Under the pieces are notes generated by a model. It had not been told where the DNA came from. It saw nothing but the letters and a program-made list of their open reading frames with translations, and made no database searches. A stretch of 64,000 bases of DNA from Burkholderiales bacterium UBA1834 (lineage in GTDB: Bacteria > Pseudomonadota > Gammaproteobacteria > Burkholderiales > Burkholderiaceae_C), in the NCBI GenBank assembly GCA_002339015.1, contig DDJC01000107.1, forward strand, positions 1 through 64,000, read 5' to 3'. How positions within the stretch are numbered: the first letter of the stretch is position 1; each line of letters begins with the position of its first letter. Made by a program: the position numbers and the translations under genes. This document shows, piece after piece, positions 41,876 through 50,515 of the stretch.

Positions 41876-42805
41876 TCAGCCCTGCCGGGCCAGGAAGTCC
41901 TTGTAGGCCAGCGCAATGCCTTGCGTCAGCCCGGTCTTGGCTTGCCAGCCCAGGCCATGCAGGCGCGACACGTCCATCAGCTTGCGGGGCGTGCCGTCGG
42001 GCTTGCTGGTATCGAAGGTGAGGCGGCCTTCAAAGCCCACCACCTTCGCCACCGTCTCGGCCAACGCGCGAATGCTGATGTCGGTGCCTGTGCCGATGTT
42101 GACCAGGGGGCCGCTGTAGCCCTGCTCCATCAGGTACACGCAAGCATCGGCCAGGTCATCGGCATACAAAAACTCGCGCAGCGGCGCGCCCGTGCCCCAC
42201 ACCACCAGCTCGGCATCACCACGCTGCTTGGCCTCATGCGCCTTGCGGATCAAGGCGGGCAGCACGTGGCTGTTGTTCAGGTCGTAGTTGTCGTTGGGGC
42301 CGTACAGGTTGGTCGGCATCACGCTGATGTACTGCCGCCCGTACTGGTCGTTGTAGGCATCGCACAGCTTGATGCCGGCGATCTTGGCGATGGCGTAGGG
42401 CTCGTTGGTGGGCTCCAGCGGGCCGGTGAGCAGGTAGTCTTCCTTCAGGGGCTGAGGCGCCAGCTTGGGGTAGATGCAGCTGCTGCCCAAAAACATCAGT
42501 TGCTGCACACCAGCCTGGTGCGCGGCATTGATCAGGTTGGCCTCGATCACCAGGTTCTGGTACAGGAACTCTGCCCGGTAGACGTTGTTGGCCTGGATGC
42601 CGCCCACCTTGGCAGCAGCGATGAAGATGTAATCCGGCTGCTGCGCCTGGACAAAATCATGCACGGCGCGCTGATCAAGCAGATCGAGCTGGGCACGGCC
42701 GGCAGTGATGACATCGGTATAACCGGCGGATTGCAGGCGGCGCACGATGGCAGAGCCCACCATGCCGCGGTGGCCGGCAACGAAGATTTTGGCGTCTTTT
42801 TGCAT
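41876..42805 (-). CDS. fcl: GDP-L-fucose synthase
   Basis: 309 residues. AKIFVAGHRGMVGSAIVRRL is the NADP-binding motif; FLGSSCIYPK and PYAIAKIAGIKLCDAYN supply the catalytic Ser, Tyr and Lys; NLYGPNDNYDLNNSHVLPALIRK is diagnostic. It epimerises and reduces GDP-4-keto-6-deoxymannose to GDP-L-fucose, using the product of Gmd, encoded about 4 kb away in cluster 2 on the opposite strand. Start at ATG 42805; the longer frame to 42856 adds an uncharacteristic leader. Divergent from the methyltransferase gene, sharing a 165-base promoter region. Confidence 0.94.
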   Translation of the reverse strand: MQKDAKIFVAGHRGMVGSAIVRRLQSAGYTDVITAGRAQLDLLDQRAVHDFVQAQQPDYIFIAAAKVGGIQANNVYRAEFLYQNLVIEANLINAAHQAGVQQLMFLGSSCIYPKLAPQPLKEDYLLTGPLEPTNEPYAIAKIAGIKLCDAYNDQYGRQYISVMPTNLYGPNDNYDLNNSHVLPALIRKAHEAKQRGDAELVVWGTGAPLREFLYADDLADACVYLMEQGYSGPLVNIGTGTDISIRALAETVAKVVGFEGRLTFDTSKPDGTPRKLMDVSRLHGLGWQAKTGLTQGIALAYKDFLARQG

Positions 42806-42906
42806 GGTGTCTGGAGTGTAAATGCCCTGGCTCTCGGTCAGGCCCATCGTGAACACAAGGCAACCATGCGCACGGGGCCTGGGGTTCGCCCCAGGGTTTG
42901 CCGGCA

Positions 42907-42940
42907 GAACTTTGCAGCGGCATGGGTAACAATCTCGGGC
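42907..42940 (+). promoter_or_regulatory. Repeated promoter-like motif, copy 1
   Basis: GAACTT, twelve unrelated bases, then GGTAACAATCTCGGGC, ending 30 bases before the methyltransferase GTG. The same layout recurs at 44880-44913 before the second exosortase gene. The GAAC box with a second element about 16 bases on resembles promoters for ECF-type sigma factors. No assignment to a specific factor. Confidence 0.45.
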
Positions 42941-42970
42941 TTGATCAGGAAGTGAAGCGGAGAAAACACA

Positions 42971-43666
42971 GTGAAGAGCGATCCCAGTAACCCTCAGTCG
43001 TTTTCATCGAATGCCCGCTCGCGCCGCGTCAAGCTGTTTGCCAGCTACATCGATGAGCTGCACGCCAAGGGCGCGTTCTCCAACAAGAAGATCCGCATCC
43101 TGGACATTGGCGGCACGGTGGCGTTCTGGGAAATGAATGCCGCCCACCTGCCGGTCGACAAGATCGAGCTGGTGGAGGTGGTGAACCTGCCCCCCGTGAA
43201 TGAGGAGTACCGCGAGATCAACGGCCTGAAGGTGCAAGCCTATGCCGGCAATGCCCTGAACGCCGCCTCTCTGCGCTCAAGCAGCTACGACATCGTTCAC
43301 AGCAACTCCGTGATCGAGCACGTGGGCAATTACTCGGCCCAGCGGGTGTTTGCCGACAACGTGGCCAAGCTGGCGCGTTATCACTTCATCCAGACGCCTT
43401 GCCGCCTGTTCCCGATCGAGCCGCACTTCTACTTCCCGTTCTTCCCGATCCTGCCGCTGAGCCTGAGAACCTTCCTGCACCACAATTTCCATCTGGGCTT
43501 CATGCCCAGGGAGGCCTCGTGGGTGCAGGCCCGGATCAATTGCGAAGAAACCCGGCTCATGACCCGCAAAGAGCTGCAAGGGCTTTTTGAAGGTAGCACC
43601 ATCCTGGCTGAGAAGTTTCTGTTTCTCAAGAAATCCTGGATGGTGACCAACATGGCCAGCGCCTGA
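42971..43666 (+). CDS. SAM-dependent methyltransferase
   Basis: 231 residues from a GTG start with GGAG eight to nine bases upstream. KIRILDIGGTVAFWEM is motif I of class I methyltransferases (acidic loop plus glycines), and YDIVHSNSVIEHVGNY corresponds to motif IV/post-I with the familiar SVIEHV. It likely methylates a sugar or lipid-linked sugar, as it opens the plus-strand arm of cluster 2. A C-terminal aromatic stretch (PHFYFPFFPILPLSLRTFLHH) may contact the membrane. Substrate unknown. Confidence 0.82.
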   Translation: MKSDPSNPQSFSSNARSRRVKLFASYIDELHAKGAFSNKKIRILDIGGTVAFWEMNAAHLPVDKIELVEVVNLPPVNEEYREINGLKVQAYAGNALNAASLRSSSYDIVHSNSVIEHVGNYSAQRVFADNVAKLARYHFIQTPCRLFPIEPHFYFPFFPILPLSLRTFLHHNFHLGFMPREASWVQARINCEETRLMTRKELQGLFEGSTILAEKFLFLKKSWMVTNMASA

Positions 43667-43684
43667 CCCTTCGGCAATCAATTC

Positions 43685-44872
43685 ATGGCGACTCTGCCCA
43701 GGGTGCTGCTGGTACATAACGCTTACCAGCAGCGTGGCGGTGAAGACAGCGTACTGGAATCGGAAATGGCCCTGCTGCAGCAGCAGGGGCATGAAGTAGC
43801 CCTGTACCGGCGCGACAACGACGACATCGAGACGATGTCCCGCCCGGAGCTGCTGGCCCACACCCTGTGGTCTACCCAGACGGTGCGCGACATCGAACAG
43901 TGGAGCCTTCGCTTCAAGCCCGATGTGATCCACGTGCACAACACGCTGCCGCTGGTCTCTCCCTCGGTGTTCTGGGCGGCCGACAAGGTGGATGTGCCCG
44001 TGGTGCAGACACTGCACAACTACCGCCTGGCCTGCCTGGATGCCACCTTCATGCGCAACGGCCGCATCTGTGAGGATTGCCTGGGCAAGGCGCCATGGCG
44101 TGGCGTGGTGCACGCCTGTTACAGAGGCTCCAGGCTGCAGTCAGGGGCCATGGCTTCCATGCTGGTGATGCACCGTGCCATGGGCACGTTTCGCCGCAAA
44201 GTGACGCGTTACATCGCACTCAGCGAGTTCAGCCGCACCAAATTGGCGCAAGCCGGGCTGCCGCCAGAGCGCATCAGTGTCAAACCCAATTTCCTTGAAT
44301 GGCAGGATGCTCCGCCGCAGGATGATCGAAGCGGGGGCCTGTTCGTTGGGCGCCTGAGCCCTGAAAAGGGCATTGAGGCCTTGCTGAAGGCGCTGTCAGC
44401 CCTGCCCTCCCACAACGTGCGCGTGGCCGGCAGCGGGCCTCTGGCCGATCTGGTGCAGCAGCAGCTGGGCAGCCTGGCCCTGGGGTTCCAGCCTCTGCCC
44501 CAGGTCATGGCCTTGATGCGTTCGGCATCCTTCATGGTGCTTCCCAGCCTGTGGTACGAGGGCTTTCCGCGCACCATCGTGGAAGCTTTTGCCTGCGGCA
44601 CGCCGGTGCTCGCCAGCCGGCTGGGCACCATGGCCGAGGTGATCGAGGACGGCGTGACCGGGCTGTTGTTCACGCCGGGTGACGTGCAGGACATGGCCGC
44701 CAAGCTGGCGTGGGCCCAGGCCCACCCCGCCGAGATGCGGGCCATGGGCATGGCGGCAAGACGCCGCTATGAAAGCCACTACGTGCCGGCTGTGAACCAT
44801 GCACAGCTGTTGTCTATTTACAGGCAGGCGATCACGGAACATCATACGGATGGGGGAAGTTCCCAAGGGTAA
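43685..44872 (+). CDS. Family 4 glycosyltransferase
   Basis: 395 residues, GT-B fold. VLLVHNAYQQRGGEDSVLESEMALL carries the GGED loop common to a subgroup of exopolysaccharide GT4 enzymes; IHVHNTLPLVSPSVF, GLFVGRLSPEKGIEALLKAL and PSLWYEGFPRTIVEAFACGTPVLAS (E-x7-E) define the donor site. An internal Cys pair (GRICEDCLGKAPWRGVVHACYRGS) is typical of this subgroup. Works on the cluster 2 repeat unit. It lies 18 bases after the methyltransferase gene. Donor sugar unknown, GDP-fucose being one candidate. Confidence 0.9.
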   Translation: MATLPRVLLVHNAYQQRGGEDSVLESEMALLQQQGHEVALYRRDNDDIETMSRPELLAHTLWSTQTVRDIEQWSLRFKPDVIHVHNTLPLVSPSVFWAADKVDVPVVQTLHNYRLACLDATFMRNGRICEDCLGKAPWRGVVHACYRGSRLQSGAMASMLVMHRAMGTFRRKVTRYIALSEFSRTKLAQAGLPPERISVKPNFLEWQDAPPQDDRSGGLFVGRLSPEKGIEALLKALSALPSHNVRVAGSGPLADLVQQQLGSLALGFQPLPQVMALMRSASFMVLPSLWYEGFPRTIVEAFACGTPVLASRLGTMAEVIEDGVTGLLFTPGDVQDMAAKLAWAQAHPAEMRAMGMAARRRYESHYVPAVNHAQLLSIYRQAITEHHTDGGSSQG

Positions 44873-44879
44873 TCCGCAG

Positions 44880-44913
44880 GAACTTCGTGAATCTATAGGT
44901 AACAATCTCGGGC
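44880..44913 (+). promoter_or_regulatory. Repeated promoter-like motif, copy 2
   Basis: GAACTT-N12-GGTAACAATCTCGGGC, identical in layout to the copy at 42907-42940 and 41 bases before the exosortase ATG. The twelve-base spacers differ completely, so conservation is limited to the two boxes. Confidence 0.45.
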
Positions 44914-44954
44914 GCCCACTCTTGGCCCGACACAAGACGGGCAGTTGTTCAGCC

Positions 44955-45860
44955 ATGTCTTCCACCGTGTCATCTTCGTCTGCTCACACAGAAACGCTGC
45001 CAAGCCCCTCGGTCCAGTACCCGGTGTGGTCGATGGCCGTGCTGGCCATCGGCTTTTTGCTGCTGTACATCCCGACCTACGTGACGCTGGCGGAAACCAC
45101 GTGGTCGACGGAGGAGCAAGGGCACGGCCCCATGATCCTGGGCGCCAGTGCCTGGCTGCTCTGGACGCTGCGCGAGAAGATCTTCGCGGGCCCGGCCAGG
45201 CCTGCCCCCTTGGCAGGGTTCACCTGCCTGCTGATCGGCACATTGCTGTACGTGATCAGCCGCTCACAGCAGGTGATCGAGGTCGAAGGCTTCTCCCAGA
45301 TCCCCGTGCTGGTCGGCTGCCTGCTTTTGCTGCGCGGCTGGCGTGGCGTGCGTACCGCCTGGTTCCCGCTGTTCTTCCTGCTGTTCATGGTGCCGCTGCC
45401 CGGCGCTTTCGTGCAGGCGCTCACGCTGCCCTTGAAGGCCATGGTGTCGTACGTGGCGGAAAACCTGCTGTACTGGGCCGGCTACCCGATCGGCCGTACC
45501 GGCGTGATGCTCACCATCGGCCAGTACCAGTTGCTGGTGGCGGACGCCTGCTCAGGCCTGAACTCGCTGTTCACCCTGGAGGCGCTGGGCCTGCTGTACA
45601 TGAACATCATGAACTACAAGTCCAAGGCCCGTAACATCGTGCTGGCCATCATGATCATCCCGATTTCCTTTGTGTCCAACGTCACGCGCGTGATCACGCT
45701 GGTGCTGATCACGTACTACTACGGCGATGCCGTTGGGCAGGGTTTTGCACACAACTTTGCGGGCATGGTGCTGTTCACCGTGGCCCTGGTGCTGACCTAC
45801 GGTTTTGACCGCCTTCTGGCAGCCCGTTTCGACAAGGAGCCCAGCCATGCCGTCGCTTAA
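44955..45860 (+). CDS. xrtB: Exosortase B (cluster 2 copy)
   Basis: 301 residues with about eight membrane helices. Triad: Cys199 in VADACSGLNSLF, Arg245 in SNVTRV, His266 in GFAHNFAG. The block YPIGRTGVMLTIGQYQLLVADAC is nearly the same as in the cluster 1 copy, so both belong to the B subtype, but the N-terminal third differs. It processes PEP-CTERM proteins at the inner membrane. The start at 44955 follows a repeated promoter-like motif; a longer frame to 44799 overlaps the glycosyltransferase. Its end overlaps epsI by 14 bases. Confidence 0.93.
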   Translation: MSSTVSSSSAHTETLPSPSVQYPVWSMAVLAIGFLLLYIPTYVTLAETTWSTEEQGHGPMILGASAWLLWTLREKIFAGPARPAPLAGFTCLLIGTLLYVISRSQQVIEVEGFSQIPVLVGCLLLLRGWRGVRTAWFPLFFLLFMVPLPGAFVQALTLPLKAMVSYVAENLLYWAGYPIGRTGVMLTIGQYQLLVADACSGLNSLFTLEALGLLYMNIMNYKSKARNIVLAIMIIPISFVSNVTRVITLVLITYYYGDAVGQGFAHNFAGMVLFTVALVLTYGFDRLLAARFDKEPSHAVA

Positions 45861-46542
45861 GCAAGTACCCCGCATCCTCTTTGTGGCCGCCGCCGTGATG
45901 GTGGCCGGCGCCGCAGGCTCGGTGGCACTCAAGCCGACACACATGACGGCTGACGACCGCCCGCCGCTGGTGGTGTCGCAACTGCTGCCCGACAGCTTCG
46001 CCGACTGGCGCATTGACCCGCACTCCGTGGTGATCACGCCCGACCCGACCTTGACGGCCAAGCTCGACGCGCTTTACTCGGAAACATTCAACCGCACCTA
46101 CATCAACAGCCAGGGGCAGCGCATCATGCTGTCGATCGCGTACGGGCGTAACCAGAACTCCCAGTCCACGGCGGCTCACCGCCCCGAGTTTTGTTACGTG
46201 GCCCAGGGGTTCAGCCTTCAGCATGAGGGTTTCGACACCCTGAACCTGCCGGGGCACCGGCCATTGAAAGTGGCGCGCCTGCTGGCCCACCTGGACAACC
46301 GGATCGAGCCCATCACGTACTGGGTGACACTGGACGACAAGGCCATCCAGCCCGGGTTTGAGCGCAAATTGACGCAATTGCAATATGGCTTGCGTGGCCT
46401 GATCGCCGATGGGATGCTGGTGCGCGTGTCTTCTCTGACCAATAGCCACCAGCAATTCGATTATTCTCTGCATGATCGGTTCCTCGCCGACATGGAGGCT
46501 GCCATTCCCGGCGGCTACAAGACCCGCTTCTTCGGCTCCTGA
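45847..46542 (+). CDS. epsI: Exosortase-associated protein EpsI (cluster 2 copy)
   Basis: 231 residues. AAGGAG precedes the ATG at 45847, inside the end of xrtB, so the two are coupled. An N-terminal hydrophobic segment (ILFVAAAVMVAGAAGSVAL) precedes the DUF3485/EpsI blocks LLPDSFADWRID, RTYINSQGQRIMLSIAYGRNQNSQSTAAHRPEFCY and EPITYWVTLDD. This direct xrtB-epsI arrangement is the usual one; in cluster 1 the two genes are separated by epsF and epsG. Confidence 0.92.
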   Translation: MPSLKQVPRILFVAAAVMVAGAAGSVALKPTHMTADDRPPLVVSQLLPDSFADWRIDPHSVVITPDPTLTAKLDALYSETFNRTYINSQGQRIMLSIAYGRNQNSQSTAAHRPEFCYVAQGFSLQHEGFDTLNLPGHRPLKVARLLAHLDNRIEPITYWVTLDDKAIQPGFERKLTQLQYGLRGLIADGMLVRVSSLTNSHQQFDYSLHDRFLADMEAAIPGGYKTRFFGS

Positions 46543-46558
46543 GATTTACCCCAACGTT

Positions 46559-47695
46559 ATGACAATGTCGCGCAAAGTTGCCCTCATCACCGGGGTGACC
46601 GGCCAGGATGGCGCCTACCTGGCCGAGTTCCTGCTCAAAAAGGGCTATGAGGTCCACGGCATCAAGCGCCGCTCGTCGCTGTTCAACACCGACCGCATCG
46701 ACCACCTGTACCAGGATCCGCACGTCGACAACCGCAACTTCATCCTGCACTACGGGGATCTGACGGATTCGACCAGCCTGGTGCGCATCGTGCAGAAGGT
46801 GCAGCCCGACGAGATCTACAACCTGGCCGCCCAATCGCACGTGGCTGTGAGCTTTGAAGAGCCTGAGTACACGGCCAATGCCGACGGCATCGGCGCGCTG
46901 CGCCTGCTGGAGGCCATCCGCATCCTGGGTCTGGAGAAAAAGACCAAGTTCTACCAGGCCTCCACCAGCGAGCTGTATGGCCTGGTGCAGGAGATCCCGC
47001 AGAAGGAGACCACGCCCTTCTACCCGCGCAGTCCCTACGCGGTGGCCAAGATGTACGCCTACTGGATCACGGTGAACTACCGCGAGGCCTACGGCATGTA
47101 CGCCTGCAATGGCGTGCTGTTCAACCACGAGAGCCCGGTGCGCGGCGAAACATTTGTGACGCGCAAGATCACGCGCGCCATCAGCCGCATCGCGCTGGGC
47201 CTGCAGGAATGCCTGCACCTGGGCAACATGAGCGCGCTGCGCGACTGGGGCCACGCCAAGGATTACGTCGAGATGCAGTGGCTGATGCTGCAGCAGCAAC
47301 AGGCTGAAGACTTCGTGATCGCCACGGGCGTGCAGTACAGCGTGCGCCAGTTCGTGGAGTTCTCGGCCAAGGAGCTGGGCATCACCCTGGCCTTCGAAGG
47401 CGAGGCCGAACAAGAGGTGGGCAAGGTCGTGAAGGTCGAGCCCGTCAACGGCGAGCTGCTGGCCAAGTGCAAGGTAGGCGATGTGATCGTGCGGGTGGAT
47501 CCACGCTACTACCGCCCCACCGAGGTCGAGACGCTGCTGGGCGATCCGACCAAGGCCCGCGAGAAGCTGGGCTGGACGCCCAAGATCTCGTTGCCCGAAC
47601 TGGTGGCAGAGATGGTGCAGAGCGACTACACCTCGGCCAAGCGTGACAGCCTCGTCAAGATCGCAGGCTTCAAGGCCTACGACCACTACGAGTAA
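46559..47695 (+). CDS. gmd: GDP-mannose 4,6-dehydratase
   Basis: 378 residues (a start at ATG 46565 is equally possible). VALITGVTGQDGAYLAEFLL is the Rossmann motif; FYQASTSELYGLVQEIPQKE holds the catalytic Thr/Ser-Glu; SPYAVAKMYAYW the Tyr-x3-Lys. RGETFVTRKITRAISRIALG and VDPRYYRPTEVETLLGDP are GMD-specific. It converts GDP-mannose to GDP-4-keto-6-deoxymannose, the precursor of GDP-fucose made by Fcl (41876-42805) and also of GDP-rhamnose. The next gene's ATG follows its stop immediately. Confidence 0.95.
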   Translation: MTMSRKVALITGVTGQDGAYLAEFLLKKGYEVHGIKRRSSLFNTDRIDHLYQDPHVDNRNFILHYGDLTDSTSLVRIVQKVQPDEIYNLAAQSHVAVSFEEPEYTANADGIGALRLLEAIRILGLEKKTKFYQASTSELYGLVQEIPQKETTPFYPRSPYAVAKMYAYWITVNYREAYGMYACNGVLFNHESPVRGETFVTRKITRAISRIALGLQECLHLGNMSALRDWGHAKDYVEMQWLMLQQQQAEDFVIATGVQYSVRQFVEFSAKELGITLAFEGEAEQEVGKVVKVEPVNGELLAKCKVGDVIVRVDPRYYRPTEVETLLGDPTKAREKLGWTPKISLPELVAEMVQSDYTSAKRDSLVKIAGFKAYDHYE

Positions 47696-49204
47696 ATGAC
47701 GGCTGCGGCCCCTTCTTTTTCCGTCGAGCGCCGCTCGGTATCCATCATTGGTGGATTGCTGATGGTGTCTGTGGTGCTGCTGTTCGGCAGCATCTTCTGG
47801 CTGTTCAGCGGCCAGAACCTCGCGCTGCTGCAGATACCCTTGGTGCTGCTCTCCCTGATGCTGGTGATGATGACGGGCTTGCTCTACATCATCAACCCGC
47901 CGAAGCAGATGGGCGCGGCGCTTCTGACGGTGATCTACTTCACCCTGGACCTGACGCTGCGCCAGGGCCTGGTTCAGGGCGGGGGTGCTGACGCGCAATC
48001 CATCGTCAAGGGGCTGATCGGCATCTTCCTGTTCGGGTTCGGCTTGTTCAACGGGCTGCAGCGGGTGTTCCGTCACCCCATCTTGGGGCTGTTCTTCATC
48101 TATGCGGGTTACGCGGCGTTTTCTGCCTCGTACTCCAGCACCATGGCGCTGGCCGTCGGTTCGGGGCTCACCTTGCTGGGCATCGTCTTCGTGGTCGCCA
48201 AGACCGCTACGGAAGACAAGGCAGGCGTCATGCGCCTGTGGACCTACATCTATGCTGCTGCCGCCGTGGCCGCAGTGCTGTCGCTGGGTTTGCTGGCCGC
48301 CGTGCCGAACATGGCCCGGGACTTCTCTGACCCTGGGGCGTTCCGCCTGCGCGGCATCACCGGCAACGCCAACAGCCTGGGGCCCATCATGGCCGTGGGC
48401 TTCCTCATCAGCCTGCTGATGATCAAGTGCGCCCCCACGCCCCGCTGGAAATGGATCCATCGCTTCTCTGCGCTGGCCCTGATCACTGCGCTGGCCATCA
48501 CCAACAGCCGCGCCACCATCATCGGCCTGGCCGGCTCTCTGGCCCTGTCTTTCTTCATCTCCCATCAGATGGGCATCATCGGCGTGCTGCTGTTGCTGAT
48601 GATGGGCACGATGGCCGTGGCCATGATGCTCAACCCCGATCTGCTCGCCAGCGTGCTGGGTGTGTTCGCGGAGCTTTTCTCGCGCAGCGGTTCCGTGCAG
48701 GAGCTGACATCGCTGACCGGGCGCAGCAGCATCTGGGACGCCTGCTGGCTCTTGATCAAGGAAAAGCCGTTCGTGGGCTATGGCCTGGGCAGCGTGCGCG
48801 TCGAACTGCCCAAGGTCTTCTATGACCAGTGGGGCAACAGCGCAGCCACCGCGCACAACTTCGTGCTTGAAAGCATGATCAGCGTCGGGTTGATTGGAAC
48901 ACTGCCTCTGGTGGTGATGCTGGTCATGATGACGGCCGGCCTGTGGCGCTACGTGGGCTCGGGGGCCAAGGCTTATGGGCTGGATCTGCAGGAGCGCGCC
49001 ATGGCCTTGTGCGCCTTCCAGATCCTGTGCATGTTCTGGATCCAGTCGATGGTGGAGAGATCCTTCTCAGGCATGGCGTCGCCCACCACGGTGGCGTTGG
49101 GCTTGTGCATCGCCACCTGCGTCTACCTGCTGCTCAACAAGCCCCAAGCTCTCAGACACACCCAGACGGCCTACACCTTCGCCAGACCTGCCCGGAGCAC
49201 GTGA
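47696..49204 (+). CDS. O-antigen ligase/polymerase family membrane protein
   Basis: 502 residues with about twelve membrane spans. RGITGNANSLGPIMAVGFLISLL and ALAITNSRATIIGLAGSLALSF are typical of the Wzy_C/O-antigen ligase domain. The large periplasmic loop (LTGRSSIWDACWLLIKEKPFVGYGLGSVRV ... SAATAHNFVLESMISVGLIG) contains the H-N-x-x-L-E motif expected in this family. It most likely polymerises the cluster 2 repeat unit. The ATG directly follows the gmd TAA, and its stop overlaps the flippase GTG start (GTGA). Confidence 0.88.
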   Translation: MTAAAPSFSVERRSVSIIGGLLMVSVVLLFGSIFWLFSGQNLALLQIPLVLLSLMLVMMTGLLYIINPPKQMGAALLTVIYFTLDLTLRQGLVQGGGADAQSIVKGLIGIFLFGFGLFNGLQRVFRHPILGLFFIYAGYAAFSASYSSTMALAVGSGLTLLGIVFVVAKTATEDKAGVMRLWTYIYAAAAVAAVLSLGLLAAVPNMARDFSDPGAFRLRGITGNANSLGPIMAVGFLISLLMIKCAPTPRWKWIHRFSALALITALAITNSRATIIGLAGSLALSFFISHQMGIIGVLLLLMMGTMAVAMMLNPDLLASVLGVFAELFSRSGSVQELTSLTGRSSIWDACWLLIKEKPFVGYGLGSVRVELPKVFYDQWGNSAATAHNFVLESMISVGLIGTLPLVVMLVMMTAGLWRYVGSGAKAYGLDLQERAMALCAFQILCMFWIQSMVERSFSGMASPTTVALGLCIATCVYLLLNKPQALRHTQTAYTFARPARST

Positions 49205-50502
49205 CCTTGGCTTCCCTGAAGGCCAAGGCCGCCCTACTGTGGCAAAGCCCTTCTCTGTGGCTGCTGGGTTCCAACCTGCTCACGCGGGGCCTGAGCTTCG
49301 TGGTGACGCTGCTGATTGCGCGAACAGTGGGGGTTGCAGCGCTGGGCATGTACTCCAGCACGCTGATCTCTGCAGCCAGCCTGACGACTCCCATCTCGCA
49401 GGCCATGGCCAACAGCGCGACCTTGATGGCGGCCCGTGAGGCGGGCGGCGTGTCCTCCTGGCGCAAGGTGCTGGCGGCCAATGCCTGGGTTCTGAGTGCT
49501 TGCGCCTTGCTGGCCTTGGCCGGGCCATGGTTCTTGTACGCCCGAACGGGTACGAAGGACTCGTTCGGTGTGATGCCCGAAGTGGGCTACGCGGTGGTCG
49601 CCGCACTGGCCCTGGGGCAACTGCTCTCCCAGTTCATGCTCGGGCTGGCGCACGGTACCCATCTTTCGCGGCAAGCTGCATGGGTGGTCACCGCCATGAT
49701 GCTGCTCGGGCTGCTCAGTTGCTGGCCAGTGATCCAGATCTGGGGGCTGACAGGGGCGCTGGTTCAAGCCGCCCTCGTCATGGCAGCGCCGGGCTTGCTG
49801 CTGTGGCTGTACACGCGGCGCCAGTCTGCTGCCGTTTCCCCTGCCGAAGCCCGGGCAGGCCACCAGGACGCGTGGGCGCGGTTCTCCCACGCCTTGCCCA
49901 GCATCGGCTCCACGTTCATCAACAATGGCACCAACTGGCTGTGCTGCATCTACTGGGTATTGCAACACCATGGGCACGCCGGCGTGGGCTTGGTGGCGAT
50001 CGGGCTGCAGTGGGCGGTGATCATGCAGTTGCCCGTCAACAGTTGGGGCGGCCGAATCGTGCATGCATTGGGCACGGCGGCATCACAGGGGCCATCCGCC
50101 CTGAAGAAGGAAACCGCGCTTCAAGTGCGACGCTGCGTCGGCGTGACGGTGCTGACGGGGCTCGGCGTGTCGGCCCTGTCCCCTTGGATCGCCGACCTCT
50201 ACCAAGCCGATCGGCACATGCTCATCGCACTGATTCTGATCAATGGGCTGGCCGCCGTCGTGTCCAGCATCAACTACGTGTTTGAGCGCGTGTTCTTCTG
50301 CCTCGACAGCCAGCGCGTGTGGTTGGCAACATCGATGTTCACCTACGCCATACAGCTGGTCTTCACGGCTGTCGCGATTCCTCACTCCCTGCTCGCCGTC
50401 GCATGGGGCAACCTGCTGGCCGTCTTGCTGATCATGGCCATCGTCTTCCTGCACTTGCGCTGGCGATGGCGCCAGACCGCCGTCGGCCCAGCACACTCCT
50501 GA
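49201..50502 (+). CDS. Oligosaccharide flippase (Wzx-like)
   Basis: 433 residues from a GTG at 49201 that overlaps the ligase stop (GTGA) with GGAG just upstream. SNLLTRGLSFVVTLLIARTVGVAALGMYSSTL is the N-terminus of the polysaccharide-export MOP family; about twelve helices follow. It should translocate the lipid-linked cluster 2 unit. It differs clearly in sequence from the cluster 1 flippase, consistent with a different oligosaccharide. Confidence 0.85.
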   Translation: MTLASLKAKAALLWQSPSLWLLGSNLLTRGLSFVVTLLIARTVGVAALGMYSSTLISAASLTTPISQAMANSATLMAAREAGGVSSWRKVLAANAWVLSACALLALAGPWFLYARTGTKDSFGVMPEVGYAVVAALALGQLLSQFMLGLAHGTHLSRQAAWVVTAMMLLGLLSCWPVIQIWGLTGALVQAALVMAAPGLLLWLYTRRQSAAVSPAEARAGHQDAWARFSHALPSIGSTFINNGTNWLCCIYWVLQHHGHAGVGLVAIGLQWAVIMQLPVNSWGGRIVHALGTAASQGPSALKKETALQVRRCVGVTVLTGLGVSALSPWIADLYQADRHMLIALILINGLAAVVSSINYVFERVFFCLDSQRVWLATSMFTYAIQLVFTAVAIPHSLLAVAWGNLLAVLLIMAIVFLHLRWRWRQTAVGPAHS

Positions 50503-50515
50503 CCGTCTGCCCATC

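Noticed and set aside
46313..48856. 847-codon open frame on the minus strand across gmd and the ligase
   Set aside because: Antisense to clearly conserved gmd and the membrane ligase, and rich in His/Gln/Arg as expected of a shadow frame.
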